A DNA stretch of 64,000 nt from Bombyx mori (GCF_030269925.1 NC_085121.1:12479501-12543500), one strand, 5' to 3'. Shown: positions 33,468 through 44,975, counted from the first letter of the stretch. Made by a program: numbers and translations. The notes: generated by a model from the sequence alone, not told the origin.

Positions 33468-34334
33468 CTGTGCTCTATTGATGACGTCGTGCGGTCCCCG
33501 CCATGTCGTTGCTGCTGGAGATTTCCTCTTGGCGAGCTCTAGAGTAGCCTCGCTGGGGCATTTCTCGAACATGAGCACGCGTTCAGCAACAGATCCTCTC
33601 GTGAGGAACGGTCGCACGGGCGTCGTGCCCGCAGCGGAGACCGGCTCACCGGTGCCGGCGCTGGAGGCCCTGCGAGCGCGAGCTTCGAACTTGGATCGAG
33701 CTTCGGTCACGTGAGAACCAAGCGAGGCACGTCTCTCTCCTCCAGCCCCTGCAGCCGGCTTCCTCGCACCGGTTTCCAGTTTATCCTGATAGCGGCTCTT
33801 TGCGTAATCAACGAGAGAGACCGGCGGAACCACGTCTGGTCTCTCTGCAGGACGTTCTGCAACAACTCCCCCTGTACGAAGAGCTCTCAACAATCTTTCC
33901 TCCTCGCGCGCTACTTCTAATCTCATGGCAGCGGCATCAGCGCGCCTACCTCCAACTAAAGTCGTTCCTGTTCCATTGCGTTCAGGCACTAAATCTGGAG
34001 GCAAAGTGATATCCATAATTTCGCCATCAGGTTCGGATCTTTGCTCTTGTCTCAGTTCCCTCCTCGCCCTCTCACGAGTAGGATCCGGGCGATGATCCCG
34101 TCTGAGTTCTGGTCTTTGCTTCAGGTCTGGCTTAGGTTCTGGTTTGGGTTTGGTCCGTAGGTTGTCGGTCAGCTTGATGCCGGATGTAGGTCTGCAAGAG
34201 AGGATCTCAGAAGGCGCCAAGCCGCGCGCTTTCCACGTCTGATAGATAGCCTCGGCATGGTCGGATATCTGCCTGGCTATAGCCGCGATATCCTCCTCGC
34301 CGGTGTCTATCTCGCGACGAGCCGTCGCCGCCAT
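33468..34334 (-). CDS. First coding exon of a large unidentified host gene
   Basis: An 867-bp GC-rich exon (289 codons) starts at an ATG in an ideal context (GCCATGG, A at 34334) and ends at a consensus donor, GCACAG|GTACGT, in phase 0. The frame is open a further 36 codons upstream, but the Kozak context favours this start. The N-terminal 50 residues are probably helical. The middle is disordered and very rich in Pro, Arg, Glu and Lys (KPKPEPKPDLK). Conserved-looking blocks follow near the end (VSLVDYAKSRYQ and RGSVAERVLMFEKCP). This resembles the unstructured N terminus of a large cytoskeletal or scaffold protein, but I cannot name it. No downstream exon was found in the window. Confidence 0.7.
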
Positions 34335-34720
34335 GGCCGAGCTAAACTCAGACAGACTCAGCGAAGGCGCGCGCACTGCACTCCCGACTTCAGGGACCGG
34401 TCGGGCCCTCCATTTAAACTCACAGCACTCACAAAACAACACTCAAAACATATTATTTTTATTTTAAAACACACATTTACATTCAAGCCCAGTGATGGGT
34501 TGCGACGGAACAGCTGTAGAGGCTTTACTGAGAGCACGCGTGGGACAATAAACAATGGTGAGGAACGTGGTTAAGGACGCGACGGTGAGGGAGTACAACA
34601 CACGGAGGCTCCTCGCGCGGACTGCGGCGCGCCGCGAGAGAACTCACTGCCGGCGCTACCCGCGTTCCCCCTCCCGGCTCCGACATACTACTACATACAA
34701 CATACTATCTCTATCAACGA
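34335..34720 (-). promoter_or_regulatory. Probable 5' UTR and CpG-rich promoter region
   Basis: CpG-dense sequence precedes the ATG of the minus-strand gene. An insect initiator-like TCAGT occurs on the minus strand at about 34527-34531. No TATA box is convincing. The transcription start is inference. Confidence 0.35.
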
Positions 34721-35757
34721 CAATAATTAATTCAATGTTACATTTCAAGAAACTCAACTATTTCAGACCATTTCTATTCGTAGAGAATAAAGTTCATACA
34801 ATATCCAGGTAACTTCTAGCTGTCGCGGTGTTTTGTGTTCAGGGTCATTCATTAATAAGAACTGAAATCGAGTTTTTTTTAATTTAGCAAAAATTTACAA
34901 ATTGTATCTACTATTTTTTGTTTTGGGATCGGCACGGGCTAGGCCGAATGCATACTGGACGGTGGATTGCAAGCCGGTGACAAGGACAGACAATACTGTC
35001 ACAGAGTAAATGTTCAACAAAAACGCAGATTGTGACAGCGAAACCATAAAGTTAGAAATGTTCGTTCGTTTTAAATAAAAAAAAATTTTCAAGAAATTAA
35101 TTACCCAATATTTAATATATTTTCAAAAGAGCATTGAATGTTGCAACATTAATAAAACAAACCAATTATAATTTACATGTACTCAGCGTAATTCAATTAA
35201 TTGTTTAGCTTCTAGCCAAGGCTAACACTACATAATTACCCTTTACCATAACAATATGATTAAATAACAACTACCAGTTTGAAATGTATTTAATATACAT
35301 TTGTTTAATAAAATTTAAAAACATATAAATATACGTTAAGAATGAACTTACATTAACTAAACTTAACAATGTGACCCTAGAGTGTGATAATCTTCCAAGA
35401 AATATATATTTCAAAATCAAAACCACAGCTTATCTCCTCTTAGACCAGGGCTGAAGCCTTTAAAAATGGTAAAAAGTGAAAAAAAATTATAGTAGGATGA
35501 AACCCGTTAAGAAAGGACGAGAATATAACAAAAATGAAAGGAAAATAATTTACGGGTGATCTGAGGTCGGGAAGTGGGAGGTGGTAAGTTTTTAAGGGTA
35601 AAAAACGGTTTATCTCGATTTTCGGCAAAACTACAAGTCCTATGGAAAAAAATTAAATGACAAACAACAATTATAGTAGTATATTTCGATTTGTATTTTT
35701 TTGTTTATCAATATAACATAGAATCTTACGTTTTTCAAGTAATTAAAGTGTAAATTT
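34721..35757. other. AT-rich non-coding stretch, nothing recognised
   Basis: No frame or repeat stands out. Confidence 0.4.
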
Positions 35758-35832
35758 TACTAAATAGCTTGGCTTTGCCCCTGGTGTCACTGACGATCAT
35801 GTGGGTTGTATGCTCATCTGCTCATCGTCATT
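35758..35832 (+). repeat. Family D repeat fragment
   Basis: The block 'ttggctttgcccctggtgtc' to 'gtatgctcatctgctcatcg' matches 13226-13375. A CpG-dense patch with alternating 'gcgcacgcgcg' follows at about 35885-35925. Confidence 0.5.
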
Positions 35833-36091
35833 TTAGATCTATACAATCAAGTGTACTGTCTGTTTAAGTCGCCACTGTGTGAACGTCGGCGACGCGACGC
35901 GCACGCGCGTCCGCCACGCAAATAGAACGCACGTATATTTAGCCTCCCCTGCCTTTTAGTTCCTATTCTATGAAGCAACGCGTCCTGAACGATCAGCCAA
36001 CATCTTCAGATCTGTTAACGAATGTACGACCACTGTCGTATCGTCGACGAAACATCTCAGTAATATTATTTGCAGCGACTTTATAATGAAG

Positions 36092-36500
36092 ACTAGCGGC
36101 CCGCTCCGGCTCCGCTCAGGTCAACAAAAATTTCATGGATATTTGTCGTTGTTTTATTTTTTTAAATAAAAGAACACTTATTGCGGCATAACTATAATAA
36201 TTAGAAATATGCTGTCGCGACACTTTTTGTAAATAATTATGTGTTCTACAAAATCGTAGTACATTATTTTATTCTATCATCAATAGTTTTCGCAGGGCAC
36301 GCGATGTAAAGAATATTTTAGGTATTTTTTTTACATTATAGGGGTTACATTATAAAAGTTTTAGTGAGGATTAGTAAGGATTTTTTCAAAAAAGATTATA
36401 GCCTATGTCACTCGGGAATAATGTAGCTTCCAAACAGTGAAATAATTTTTCAAATCGGTTCAGTAGTTTCGGAGCCTATTCAATATAAATATAGATAAAT
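36092..36500 (+). repeat. RTE-like LINE fragment, 'CTAGCGGCCCGCTCC' family, copy 2
   Basis: Same start and same 'ttcagtagtttcggagcc' 3' module as 1442-1880; it ends 'tatagataaata'. Confidence 0.65.
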
Positions 36501-36596
36501 AACTCATGAATATTAAAGTTATGAGGGCGCCATTAGGGTTTTTTGCCGAATTAATATTTGTAGGTACATAATACTGATTAACACATAACTATAAAA

Positions 36597-37150
36597 TGAT
36601 ATCAAATTCTCCAGACAATGAAAAACTTAACTGCCTTTTCTGTCATATAAATACGAATATATCGACAGTATAAATTTAAAACTATAATAAATTCATGGTG
36701 GCTCACTAATGACTTTTACTGGTGGTAGGACGTCTTCTGAGTCCGCACGGGTAGGTACCACCACCCTGCATATTTCTGCCGCGAAGCAGTAATGCGTTTC
36801 AGTTCGGTTGGGGCAGCCGTTATACTGTTAAAATTGAGACCTTAGGACGACTCATGTCTCAAGGTAGGTGGCGGCATTTAAGTTGTAGATGTCTATAGCT
36901 GCGATAACCACTTAGGACCAGGCGGGTCGTGAGCTCGTCCACTCAACTAAGCAATAAAAAAAATCTAACAAAATATCCAAACGTAAATACGAAAACAACA
37001 TTTCAAAACCTTTAAAATCTGTATTTAAATAATTTTTTTATACAATATTATTATGGACAGTAAGATTGAATTATTTCTTTTGATTGAATGACAGGTATGT
37101 GAACTTGTCTAAGAAAAATCTTTTTAAAAGTAAAGAGATTTTTCTTTACA
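36597..37150 (-). repeat. Diverged solo LTR related to the Gypsy-type element, split by a SINE
   Basis: The left part (36597-36660: tgatatcaaattctccaga, 'cttaactgccttttctgtca') and the right part (36990-37150: 'gaaaacaacatttcaaa', 'gattgaatgaca', 'aagaaaaatctttttaaaag', 'tttttctttaca') line up in order with the 224-229 bp LTR at 20506-20734. A Bm1 copy (36718-36963) lies between them. No internal region is present, so this is an old solo LTR of a related family. Confidence 0.6.
36718..36963 (+). repeat. Bm1-type SINE, 3' half
   Basis: TACTGGTGGTAGGACGTC to CTAAGCAATAAAAAAAA, about 10% diverged from the other copies by eye. It is inserted in a solo LTR. Confidence 0.85.
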
Positions 37151-37194
37151 TAAATTTTCCACGTCTACGATAGAAATTAAACTAGAGAGGTACC

Positions 37195-37355
37195 TTTTTT
37201 TTATTGCTTAGATAGGTGGATGAGCTCACAGTCCACCTGATGTTAAGTGGTTACTGGAGCCCATAGACATCCACAACGTAAATGCGCCACCCACCTTGAG
37301 ATATAAGCTCTTAGGTCTCAAGTAAGTTTCAACGGCTGCCCCACCCTTCAAACTA
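37195..37355 (-). repeat. Bm1-type SINE fragment
   Basis: In reverse from poly(T) through 'tgcttagataggtggatgag' to 'gctgccccacccttcaaac', where homology stops. Confidence 0.8.
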
Positions 37356-37801
37356 CTGAGTATTTACGAATAGTTATTATAAACAATGTACGGAATGAGA
37401 TCAAAATGATAATTCCACAACGCGTAAAGTCTTAACATATTAAATTAATGCAATTTATTATCTACGTTATTCCGAAAAACAAGTGCGTGGTTTACGTTGT
37501 ATAAATATTTACATTTATTTAAATTTACTTTGCAGAGATCGATCCCAATGTCTCTGGATTCACGTTGCCCATAACCGCGTTCATCCATCAACTGATTTAA
37601 AAAACAATAACGATATAATGAAGCTTTGATGTCTCAAACGAATCTTAAATACAAATAAGAAACTATCTTTTTCCCGACGAGAATAAACAGGGATTCTGAA
37701 TCGATAATGCTAAATCGATAATAATATATTTTACTCGGCATCTCAGCGTATCATTCGAAGTATCAAATAGTATGTTAATTCCAAATTGCTTTTTATATAA
37801 A
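37356..37801. other. Non-coding stretch, nothing recognised
   Basis: No open frame or repeat stands out. Confidence 0.4.
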
Positions 37802-38090
37802 ACCAGCTGACCCGGCAGACTTCGTAGTGCCTCAATCGATAAATAAAAGACCTAAACTTTTGTATAAAATATACTTAAAGCAAACAAAAAGAATCCGTCC
37901 GACGGGGGACAGATCAAAGGAAAAACAAAATTGTTATTTTTATTTAATTCCGAGCATTATTATATTTATCTACTTTTTAAACCTCCTCTGGCCTTCCACA
38001 AATAATTCAAGACCGAAATTAACCAAACTGGCCAGCCGTTCTCGAGTTTTAGCGAGACTAACGAACAGCAATTCATTTTTATATATGCTA
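37802..38090 (+). repeat. RTE-like repeat (family F)
   Basis: It runs from CAGCTGACCCGGCAGACTTC to 'gaacagcaattcatttttat' + ata without interruption, and is followed at once by a family E copy. It serves as the uninterrupted reference for 29807-30308. Confidence 0.75.
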
Positions 38091-38515
38091 GAGGTCCGTC
38101 CCGCAGTAGTCGAAATTCGACTATAATTAATTGGAATTGTAAGTTTGTACACTATTATGATTGTATTTTATACTTCTATAATCACAAATTTCGCCAATAC
38201 TACACTATAAAAAATATTAACAAAGACAAACAATATTTAATTTCAATTTGACAACAGACGTCAAGAACAAAAGTTTGACAATAAATAGTTATGCATGCGT
38301 GTGTGCGTCAAATACATGGTAAGCAGTGTGTGTAATGTTTTCTTTATTGATTTAATGTATCTTTTATGCATTATTTAAAAAAAATATTAGCATTGTGCAC
38401 TTCTTCTCTATATTCTCTGTGTGGAAAATTTCATACTCCTCCGTCCGCGCAATTTTCGTAAAAAGGGATACAAAGTTTTTGCTTCACGTATTAATATATA
38501 GATAGAATATATGGA
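38091..38515 (+). repeat. RTE-like repeat (family E)
   Basis: It starts 'cccgcagtagtcgaaattcg' and ends 'ttcacgtattaatatataga'. Complete by comparison with the other copies. Confidence 0.8.
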
Positions 38516-38871
38516 TTATCAAATTAAAACGAAAGTCTCGGTTAATTTTGTTTCCTGTATGCGTTTAGTTTTTTATTACTCTTGCCCATAATTACAGGTC
38601 TGACGATGATCACGCGAGTAAAAGTGCCGCGACAGGTTTCACACGTGCACACTAACCAGTGATTATAGGCACACCTAGCCGTGGTCATGACTGCGTTTCA
38701 TTAGCTTACAACTTCACATAGATTACGGGAAAGTCGATACAGAAGACCATCACTTACTTTATCGCTACAAAATTTATCCCCTCGGCGATTTTTCCTCAGC
38801 GCTATGTTATTTTTTAAATAATATCTCAATTTTTATTCGGTAGTTAGAGTATGTGCGAGATTTATTACTGA
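38516..38871. other. Non-coding stretch, nothing recognised
   Basis: No frame or repeat recognised. Confidence 0.35.
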
Positions 38872-39017
38872 CTAGCTGTACCCGTCCGCTTCGCTGGGCA
38901 TTTAAAATTAACATTGGTTATTATTTCTCACCCCCACAAAAATCCTCATCATTAACGCCCCCGCAACTGGTGTAGGGAGTCCAACACTCATATAAATATT
39001 AGCCTATCAATTAAGTA

Positions 39018-42001
39018 GGGGAGACTGGGGATGGTTGTGACATTTTAAATATAAAGCGTCATATCTTTTTATTTATTTGATATTTTTACCTGAGTAAAGG
39101 TTTGTTTGGTTGAGTAACTATTCAGTATTTAATTTTTAGTTTGGCTTATGTACTAAATAATTAGAACAGCCATAAATGACCGAATTCTGAGAAAGGAGAC
39201 CTGTCACTTTCAACCCCGCATCAGGGGCTGATTGTTACACTACATGGGGTAAAATGTTACAAACAAAGGCAAATGTAATTAAACACTTTTTATTAGGAAC
39301 AATCATCACAGATAGTTGGTTTTCTTCATTAATTATAGTATTACAATGTCTAGGATGCAGTATTTTGCCTTAATAAATTAAAACTTAGAATAAAACAAAT
39401 TCTTAGCATAACTAAAATCTTTTCTTTATAACTATAAAACTATAAAACAAAATATAGATTCTTTCTCACTAATAAGATTAGAATAATAAACTTATTTATA
39501 GAACAAAAACTTACGAGTAATCAACAAAATTCACATTATGTCTCAAAACTAAAAGTAAATGATGCCAGAATATAAAAACAAAATATCATAACTGGGAGGA
39601 AAAAAACAGCTTAGTCACTGTAATCTGAATGGTCACTTTCGCAATTTAAACAAACGTATTGTATAATATTTCCTCGGATACATTTCACATGTGACCAATT
39701 TTTGCAAACAATACACTCTATCCATTCCTCACCAGCTTTCTTGGGATCAAATGGGTCACAACATATCAGACAAAAATATTCATCTTCTACGATTTCTTCA
39801 TCAGTTTCATGTAATATCTTCTTCTTAACTACTAACTGTTTTATTTGCTTAATTGTTTTTCTTATTTTCTTCACATTTTGTTTATCTGTCTTCTCGGAAC
39901 TTGATTTTGACTTTAATCTTTTAGTTAACTTTCCCTTTTTAGATTTAATATCGTTCCTTTTCTCTTGTTCCAAAGCCAAAGCATTTTTTTCCGGTGTATC
40001 AGTTAAAATAGCGGATTTGCGAGTTTTCCGAGTTAATTTGCTTTTTCTGGCAGCTGCTTTTGGATAAGGTCGAATATTTGCAGGAGAAAAAGTATTTTCA
40101 ATGTCTTTAGAACATCCCGCAACTGGGCTGGTATAAATTGACCTATTGGCTTCTGTTATAGGGCTTATTATGGGGCGATGGCAAGAAGGTGAAACTGGAG
40201 TTTCTGTCTCTTTATTCTGCGTTGTAACAGGGCAACTTTCAATGTTTGCATTAGGCACTTCGTCGTCTATTGGTCTATCAGTTACAAAAGCCGATAAGAA
40301 GTCATCTTCCTGGAATATATCTTTATTAAATGGTGCGATGCCAGTATTTTTAAATCCATTGATAATGTTAGCTGGATTCAATGCTAAGGGTAAAGCTTTA
40401 TTCACTATAGATGGAATGTCATGAATAGACATTGTTTTCCCTGGATTGTTTCTAAGCCAAGAATCTTGCTGACTGGCACAGTAATTTTTTAATGGACCAT
40501 AAACCCCCACATCCAAGGGCTGGAGCTTATGTGAGCAGTGTGGTGGAAAGGAGAGTAACACTACATTATTGTCTTTGGCTGTTTCAATGACTTCAATATC
40601 CAAATGCGAAGTATGATTGTCTAATAATAAGAGCACAGGATCGGATGGAGATGGTTTCACATTATCTATAAAATGTTTCATAAAAATTTTAAATTCTCGC
40701 CCTGTCATCCAGCCACTTGAGTTGCCTGCACCAATTGAACCAGGTGGTCCATCGCGAACAAAATATTCTCTATATTTAATTCGTGGAAAGATGAACATAC
40801 AAGGCACCGAATTTCCCACTGCATTTACTGCGACGCAGAGAGTCACAAGAGTCCCTCTCTCGGCTGATGTAATTGAACCAACTTGTTTAGAACCCTTTGC
40901 AGCTAAAATTTTTCTGGGTTTCAGCACCGTGGTGACACCTGTCTCGTCCACATTCCATATACGTGATGCAGAAAATCTATATCTGTCTAACACGTCAGTC
41001 AACTTAGAAAAGAAATTGTCAACATTCGTTTTATTGAATGATGTGGCTCTGCTCAAGCTTGTAGCTTCTGGCGACCGTATAGATAAAGACGGGTTGCGTT
41101 TTAAAAACGCTGTCAGCCAATCTACACCTGCCTCTTTATTGTCAAGCCACGATTTTGGTATCGCAATATTGTGCTTTAGTGCGCAATCAAATGCAAGTTG
41201 TCTGACGTCTTTTGGAGTTAAGCCGTAATAAATTTGGCTACATTTAATCAAATAACTCACTAAAATTGCTTCCTGTTCACCACTGAATACTTGACGATTC
41301 TTCTTGTATCCTATTGTGAGTGATTCTATAGGTATACCCTTCTGTTTTGCATCTTTACTTTTCCTCATATATCTCGTTAGCGACATATGACATAATCCGA
41401 AATCTTTTGCGATGCCACGAATTTTTTTTGACTCATCTTCCTCCAATATAACCGCGGCTTGTTCGTAAACATCTTTTGATATTTTGCCACGCTCCGTTTT
41501 TCTTTTATATGTCCTCATTCTACAAAAAAAAAACAATAAGTTATATGGTTTACATTATATCAGTTGGAACGAGAAATCAAGGGGCAGGTTGTGACAAGTA
41601 ACAACCTACCCCGAGCAAATGTAACTTTTAACCCCGACACCAAAATTTATCTTTTGAGGTTAAGTAGTAAAAACACACATCATTATAATAATAAAAACGT
41701 ATTCCAACGCAAAAAGGAAGCATTAAGACGCAAAAATTACACTACACGCTTCTCTGATTAGTTGAAATACAGGTAATATACCAATAATTACTAAAAATCG
41801 AAAATGTTACAAACCTGTGGTTTTATTGGCGACGCACACGTACTCCTGTCACAACAACTCTGGCGCTACTAGCTCTCGCATTGAGTGAGCCAGTAGTGGC
41901 AACGTCATTTTTCTCTTTCTAGCATTACTATATCGTTTTCTGTTTCGCCACCAGCGCCACTGTAACTACTTACCCCTGTCACAACCAGCCCCGGTCTCCC
42001 C
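39018..42001 (-). mobile_element. Intact pogo-like DNA transposon with TA duplication
   Basis: The 2984-bp element has terminal inverted repeats of about 24 bp: left GGGGAGACTGGGGATGGTTG + TGAC, right end inverted with two differences. It is flanked by TA at 39016-39017 and 42002-42003. GGTTGTGACA-like motifs recur inside both ends. It carries one open transposase frame on the minus strand. The TA target and CENP-B-type transposase place it in the pogo group of Tc1/mariner. Confidence 0.9.
39611..41518 (-). CDS. Pogo-family transposase with C-terminal PHD finger
   Basis: The likely start is the ATG at 41518 (635 residues); the frame is open six codons further upstream, where a pyrimidine run ending in TAG resembles a splice acceptor, so a leader intron is possible. 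Positions here count from that upstream start. A psq-type helix-turn-helix covers about 18-60 and a CENP-B-type second DNA-binding domain about 80-165. The DDE_1 catalytic core has Asp197 (NVDETG), Asp306 (LLLLDNHTSH) and Asp342 (KLQPLDVG), a DD35D spacing. A Lys/Ser-rich linker follows. Residues ~588-635 form a C4HC3 PHD-like zinc finger (CLICC...CIVCKNWSH...CLNC). All catalytic residues are present and no stop interrupts it. It would excise and reinsert the element; the PHD finger might read histone tails. Confidence 0.92.
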   Translation of the reverse strand: MRTYKRKTERGKISKDVYEQAAVILEEDESKKIRGIAKDFGLCHMSLTRYMRKSKDAKQKGIPIESLTIGYKKNRQVFSGEQEAILVSYLIKCSQIYYGLTPKDVRQLAFDCALKHNIAIPKSWLDNKEAGVDWLTAFLKRNPSLSIRSPEATSLSRATSFNKTNVDNFFSKLTDVLDRYRFSASRIWNVDETGVTTVLKPRKILAAKGSKQVGSITSAERGTLVTLCVAVNAVGNSVPCMFIFPRIKYREYFVRDGPPGSIGAGNSSGWMTGREFKIFMKHFIDNVKPSPSDPVLLLLDNHTSHLDIEVIETAKDNNVVLLSFPPHCSHKLQPLDVGVYGPLKNYCASQQDSWLRNNPGKTMSIHDIPSIVNKALPLALNPANIINGFKNTGIAPFNKDIFQEDDFLSAFVTDRPIDDEVPNANIESCPVTTQNKETETPVSPSCHRPIISPITEANRSIYTSPVAGCSKDIENTFSPANIRPYPKAAARKSKLTRKTRKSAILTDTPEKNALALEQEKRNDIKSKKGKLTKRLKSKSSSEKTDKQNVKKIRKTIKQIKQLVVKKKILHETDEEIVEDEYFCLICCDPFDPKKAGEEWIECIVCKNWSHVKCIRGNIIQYVCLNCESDHSDYSD

Positions 42002-42108
42002 TACATGTATTTTCTTCATGGATACCCAGTTTCAAGTCAATCGGATGCATGGTTCAGTAGTTATAACGGAACATCCGTAAAAACCACTGTAGATTTACAT
42101 ATTAGTAT

Positions 42109-43571
42109 AGATTTCGATAAATGACGATAACAGCTCACCGTGTTCTGTGTGCCTGTCTCTCTTCGAAGGCAAGAAAAACAATTGAAATTGGATATACCCA
42201 TACATTTTATTGCGACATTATAATTCGGCACAATACATACATATAATTACATACTTGTGATATCATAATTCATTTTGATTTTACATGCGTCTTATATAAA
42301 GAGGATTGTCTTCGTGTCGGGACAATACTCGCAGACTTCGTTGCACAAGCACAAGATACGGAGACAAAGATCAGCATTAGATGACGGTAGCAAGGCGGCC
42401 GTTCCCGGAATCTATTCTATCTATCTATTTAAAGCCAAGTTGGAATAATAATGGTGATGGATATAGCAACACCTCCAATGCTGCATTGTATATTTTGATA
42501 TTGGTGCCCCCCTCCCATCGGTGGCAAGACGCAGACTTCAAAAACTTTCGACGCTTCACAAAAATAAACCACGGCTCTACAAAAAAGGATTGAACTACTC
42601 AAATTATACATGACATGATTTGAGGGGCGGAAATATTTTTGATTGCATTACCTTTTGTCTCTTAACTAGGCGACCAAAGCTAATGCAGAGGAACATAATG
42701 CCTAGCACTAAATGCCTTATGCATTAAGTTTGCTAATGTATCCATATACATAAAGTGTAATAAATAAATAAATATTACTTACTTATTATTTCAATACGCA
42801 TTTTAAAATTCACTAAAGGTTAAATTTATTTCGAGTAATAAGGTATTTATTACCAGGGTCAAAACAGAAATAAAATTAACGGTACTGTATTAGCGAGCTT
42901 CACTTGTGGCAACAACACGCTTCCAAGTAACAAACGCAGATATTTGATATGAATTCAGATTTGTTTTGTAAACATTAAATACTTTAAGGCTTCGGGAAAT
43001 TGAATTCAAATTTAGCACTTTGTTATTATTCCTGATATTTAAACAGGGTGCAATCAAATAAATAAAAACATAGTTTGAAATTATTCTTCTTTATTCTTTA
43101 TTGTACACACACTTAATAAAATACAATAATTGCGAAAGCTTATAAAATAGCGAGCTTAACTCAACAATTGAGTTATCTACCAGCTAACCGTTTTTCCAAT
43201 TTTTCTTTTTTTTTATTTTTTTTATTGATTTTCCTTGCTTATTTATTGATGTGAGCACAATTGTTTAAAATTGTTTAAATAAAGTCATATATTTTTTAAA
43301 CATCAATTTTCAAATCGAACAATATTACATAAAGTATTCTATTGTTAAACATCGCATTCAATCGAGTTGATAAGTAAAAGTATGTTTGAGCAAAATTTAG
43401 AAATCGTAATAGTCAATGACTTCGAATATGACCGGAGGAAAGTGAAAATGTATGCAAATGCGCGATATGGTGGCCCGGACGTACCGCAACGGCGTCTACT
43501 GCTTGCAACAAAATGTTACTGTCTAATCATTCACTCTACAACAAGGTAACGGGTTTAATGACGGAAATTAA
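42109..43571. other. Non-coding stretch, nothing recognised
   Basis: No gene or repeat is recognised in about 1.4 kb. Confidence 0.4.
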
Positions 43572-44115
43572 TACAAACTAGTGGTCCCGCAGTAGTCGAA
43601 ATTCGACTATAATTAATTGGAATTGTAAGTTTGTACACTGTTATGATTGTATTTTATACTTCTATAATCACAAATTTCGCCAAGACTACACTATAAAAAA
43701 TATTAACATTAACAAACCATAATCTATTCTCAATTTGACAACAGACGTCAAGAAGAAAAGTTTGACAATAAATAGGAATTAATACCTGTGACCTTGCTTG
43801 TTCACGAAGCCCGCTATAGAAAGCAGAGTATTAAATACACTTGACATTGGCGAAATCTAAAAGGAAACGCCATAAACCTAAAAGATAGATAGATAAATAG
43901 TATGCATGCGTGTTTGCGTCAAATACATGGTATGTAGTGTGTGTAATGTTTTCATTATTGATTTAATGTATATTTTATGCATTATTTTAAAAAAAAATTA
44001 GCATCGTGCACTTCTCTATATTCTCTATAAGTGTGGAAAATTTCATACTCCTCCGTCCGCGCAATTTTCGTAAAAAGGGATACAAAGTTTTTGCTTCACG
44101 TATTAATATATAGAA
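43572..44115 (+). repeat. RTE-like repeat (family E), with internal insertion
   Basis: It starts 'actagtggtcccgcagtagt' and ends 'ttcacgtattaatatataga'. About 115 bp at 43777-43893 is absent from the other copies. Confidence 0.75.
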
Positions 44116-44679
44116 GATGTATCATTACAAAAACAGTTCCACGATTAAATCTCGTTCTTAACTTATACATTCTATAATCGAAAATGTTGTAATAACATTT
44201 TTACAACTTTCAATTTTTCCTTTACGTACCATTTGTGGTGTCATTTATTTACTGGTTACAGAATTTATCACTAAACGAAGTACGCGCTGTTTACAAGATT
44301 ATTTTTTTTACCTATCATTTTCAAATCTCATAAGTCTTCCATGCCAGGCGAACTTCTATTAAACAGAAGACGCGGGTGCCCGAACCTAGGTAGAGTTGCA
44401 ATTACTATTTTAAACAGTTTGTAGAATTAAACTTCTGTAGTCTTCCCGCAAATTCCAGCTATGCACACAGACTGACCATGAGACGAATATCTTAACAATC
44501 CATGGATTCACCGTGCGGGTGCGGGGCTATCGTGTTGCTGAGAGAGGAATTTGGGGAATGCCAGTGGCAAGGCCAGAACGTTGCGACCATTAGGTACGTT
44601 CGTAACTTCATCTCGTTTAAGAGCATTAAAAATTCAATTAAGCATGTATCCTGTTTCGTTTTGGATTCTTACCCTAGCG
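44116..44679. other. Non-coding stretch with one weak exon candidate (44502-44594)
   Basis: The frame from the ATG at 44502 runs about 31 codons in a GC-richer patch and meets a consensus donor (ATTAG|GTACGT). I found no downstream exon and recognise no domain. It does not match the phase of the DCX gene downstream. Otherwise I see nothing. Confidence 0.25.
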
Positions 44680-44903
44680 TGTAGGTGAGCTCTCGGGGCT
44701 CAAACCGGAAATGTTGCTAGCACTGGCCCTAGCAAGAGCAGTGCTCCGCAGAATCTACCACCGGATCGGAAACGCGATCCACTGAGAAGATCCGGCGAGA
44801 AACTCAGTGAGCTGTGTCTGTCGGTTAATTTACTCGTCAAGCCCTTCGTTGCAACTGAACTCGCAAGCGACGTGTTTGGCGAGGACGGTGACCGGGTAAG
44901 ATG
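44680..44903 (-). repeat. Jockey-clade LINE 3' end (family B)
   Basis: In reverse: 'gtaggtgagctctcggggct', CCGGCGAGAAACTCAGTG, and 'ggcgaggacggtgaccggg'. The distal tail is missing. Confidence 0.75.
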
Positions 44904-44975
44904 ATCGTAGTCGATATCATTAAAATATTTTTTATTTATTTTATTACTATTTAAATTTTTTTTATTACTAAAATA

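Larger units (their letters stand above)
38872..42108 (+). repeat. RTE-like repeat hosting the pogo-like transposon
   Basis: The left part starts 'ctagctgtacccgtccgctt' (38872-39017). The right part after the transposon (42002-42108) contains 'ttcaagtcaatcggatgcat' and ends 'tagtatagat', as expected for an RTE-like 3' end. The DNA transposon jumped into it. Confidence 0.6.

Noticed and set aside
33133..33714. 193-codon plus-strand ORF
   Set aside because: It is antisense to the GC-rich exon at 33468-34334, whose start, codon character and donor are far better supported.
39702..41228. Plus-strand ORFs of 92 to 203 codons
   Set aside because: They are antisense to the pogo-like transposase, which has complete catalytic motifs.
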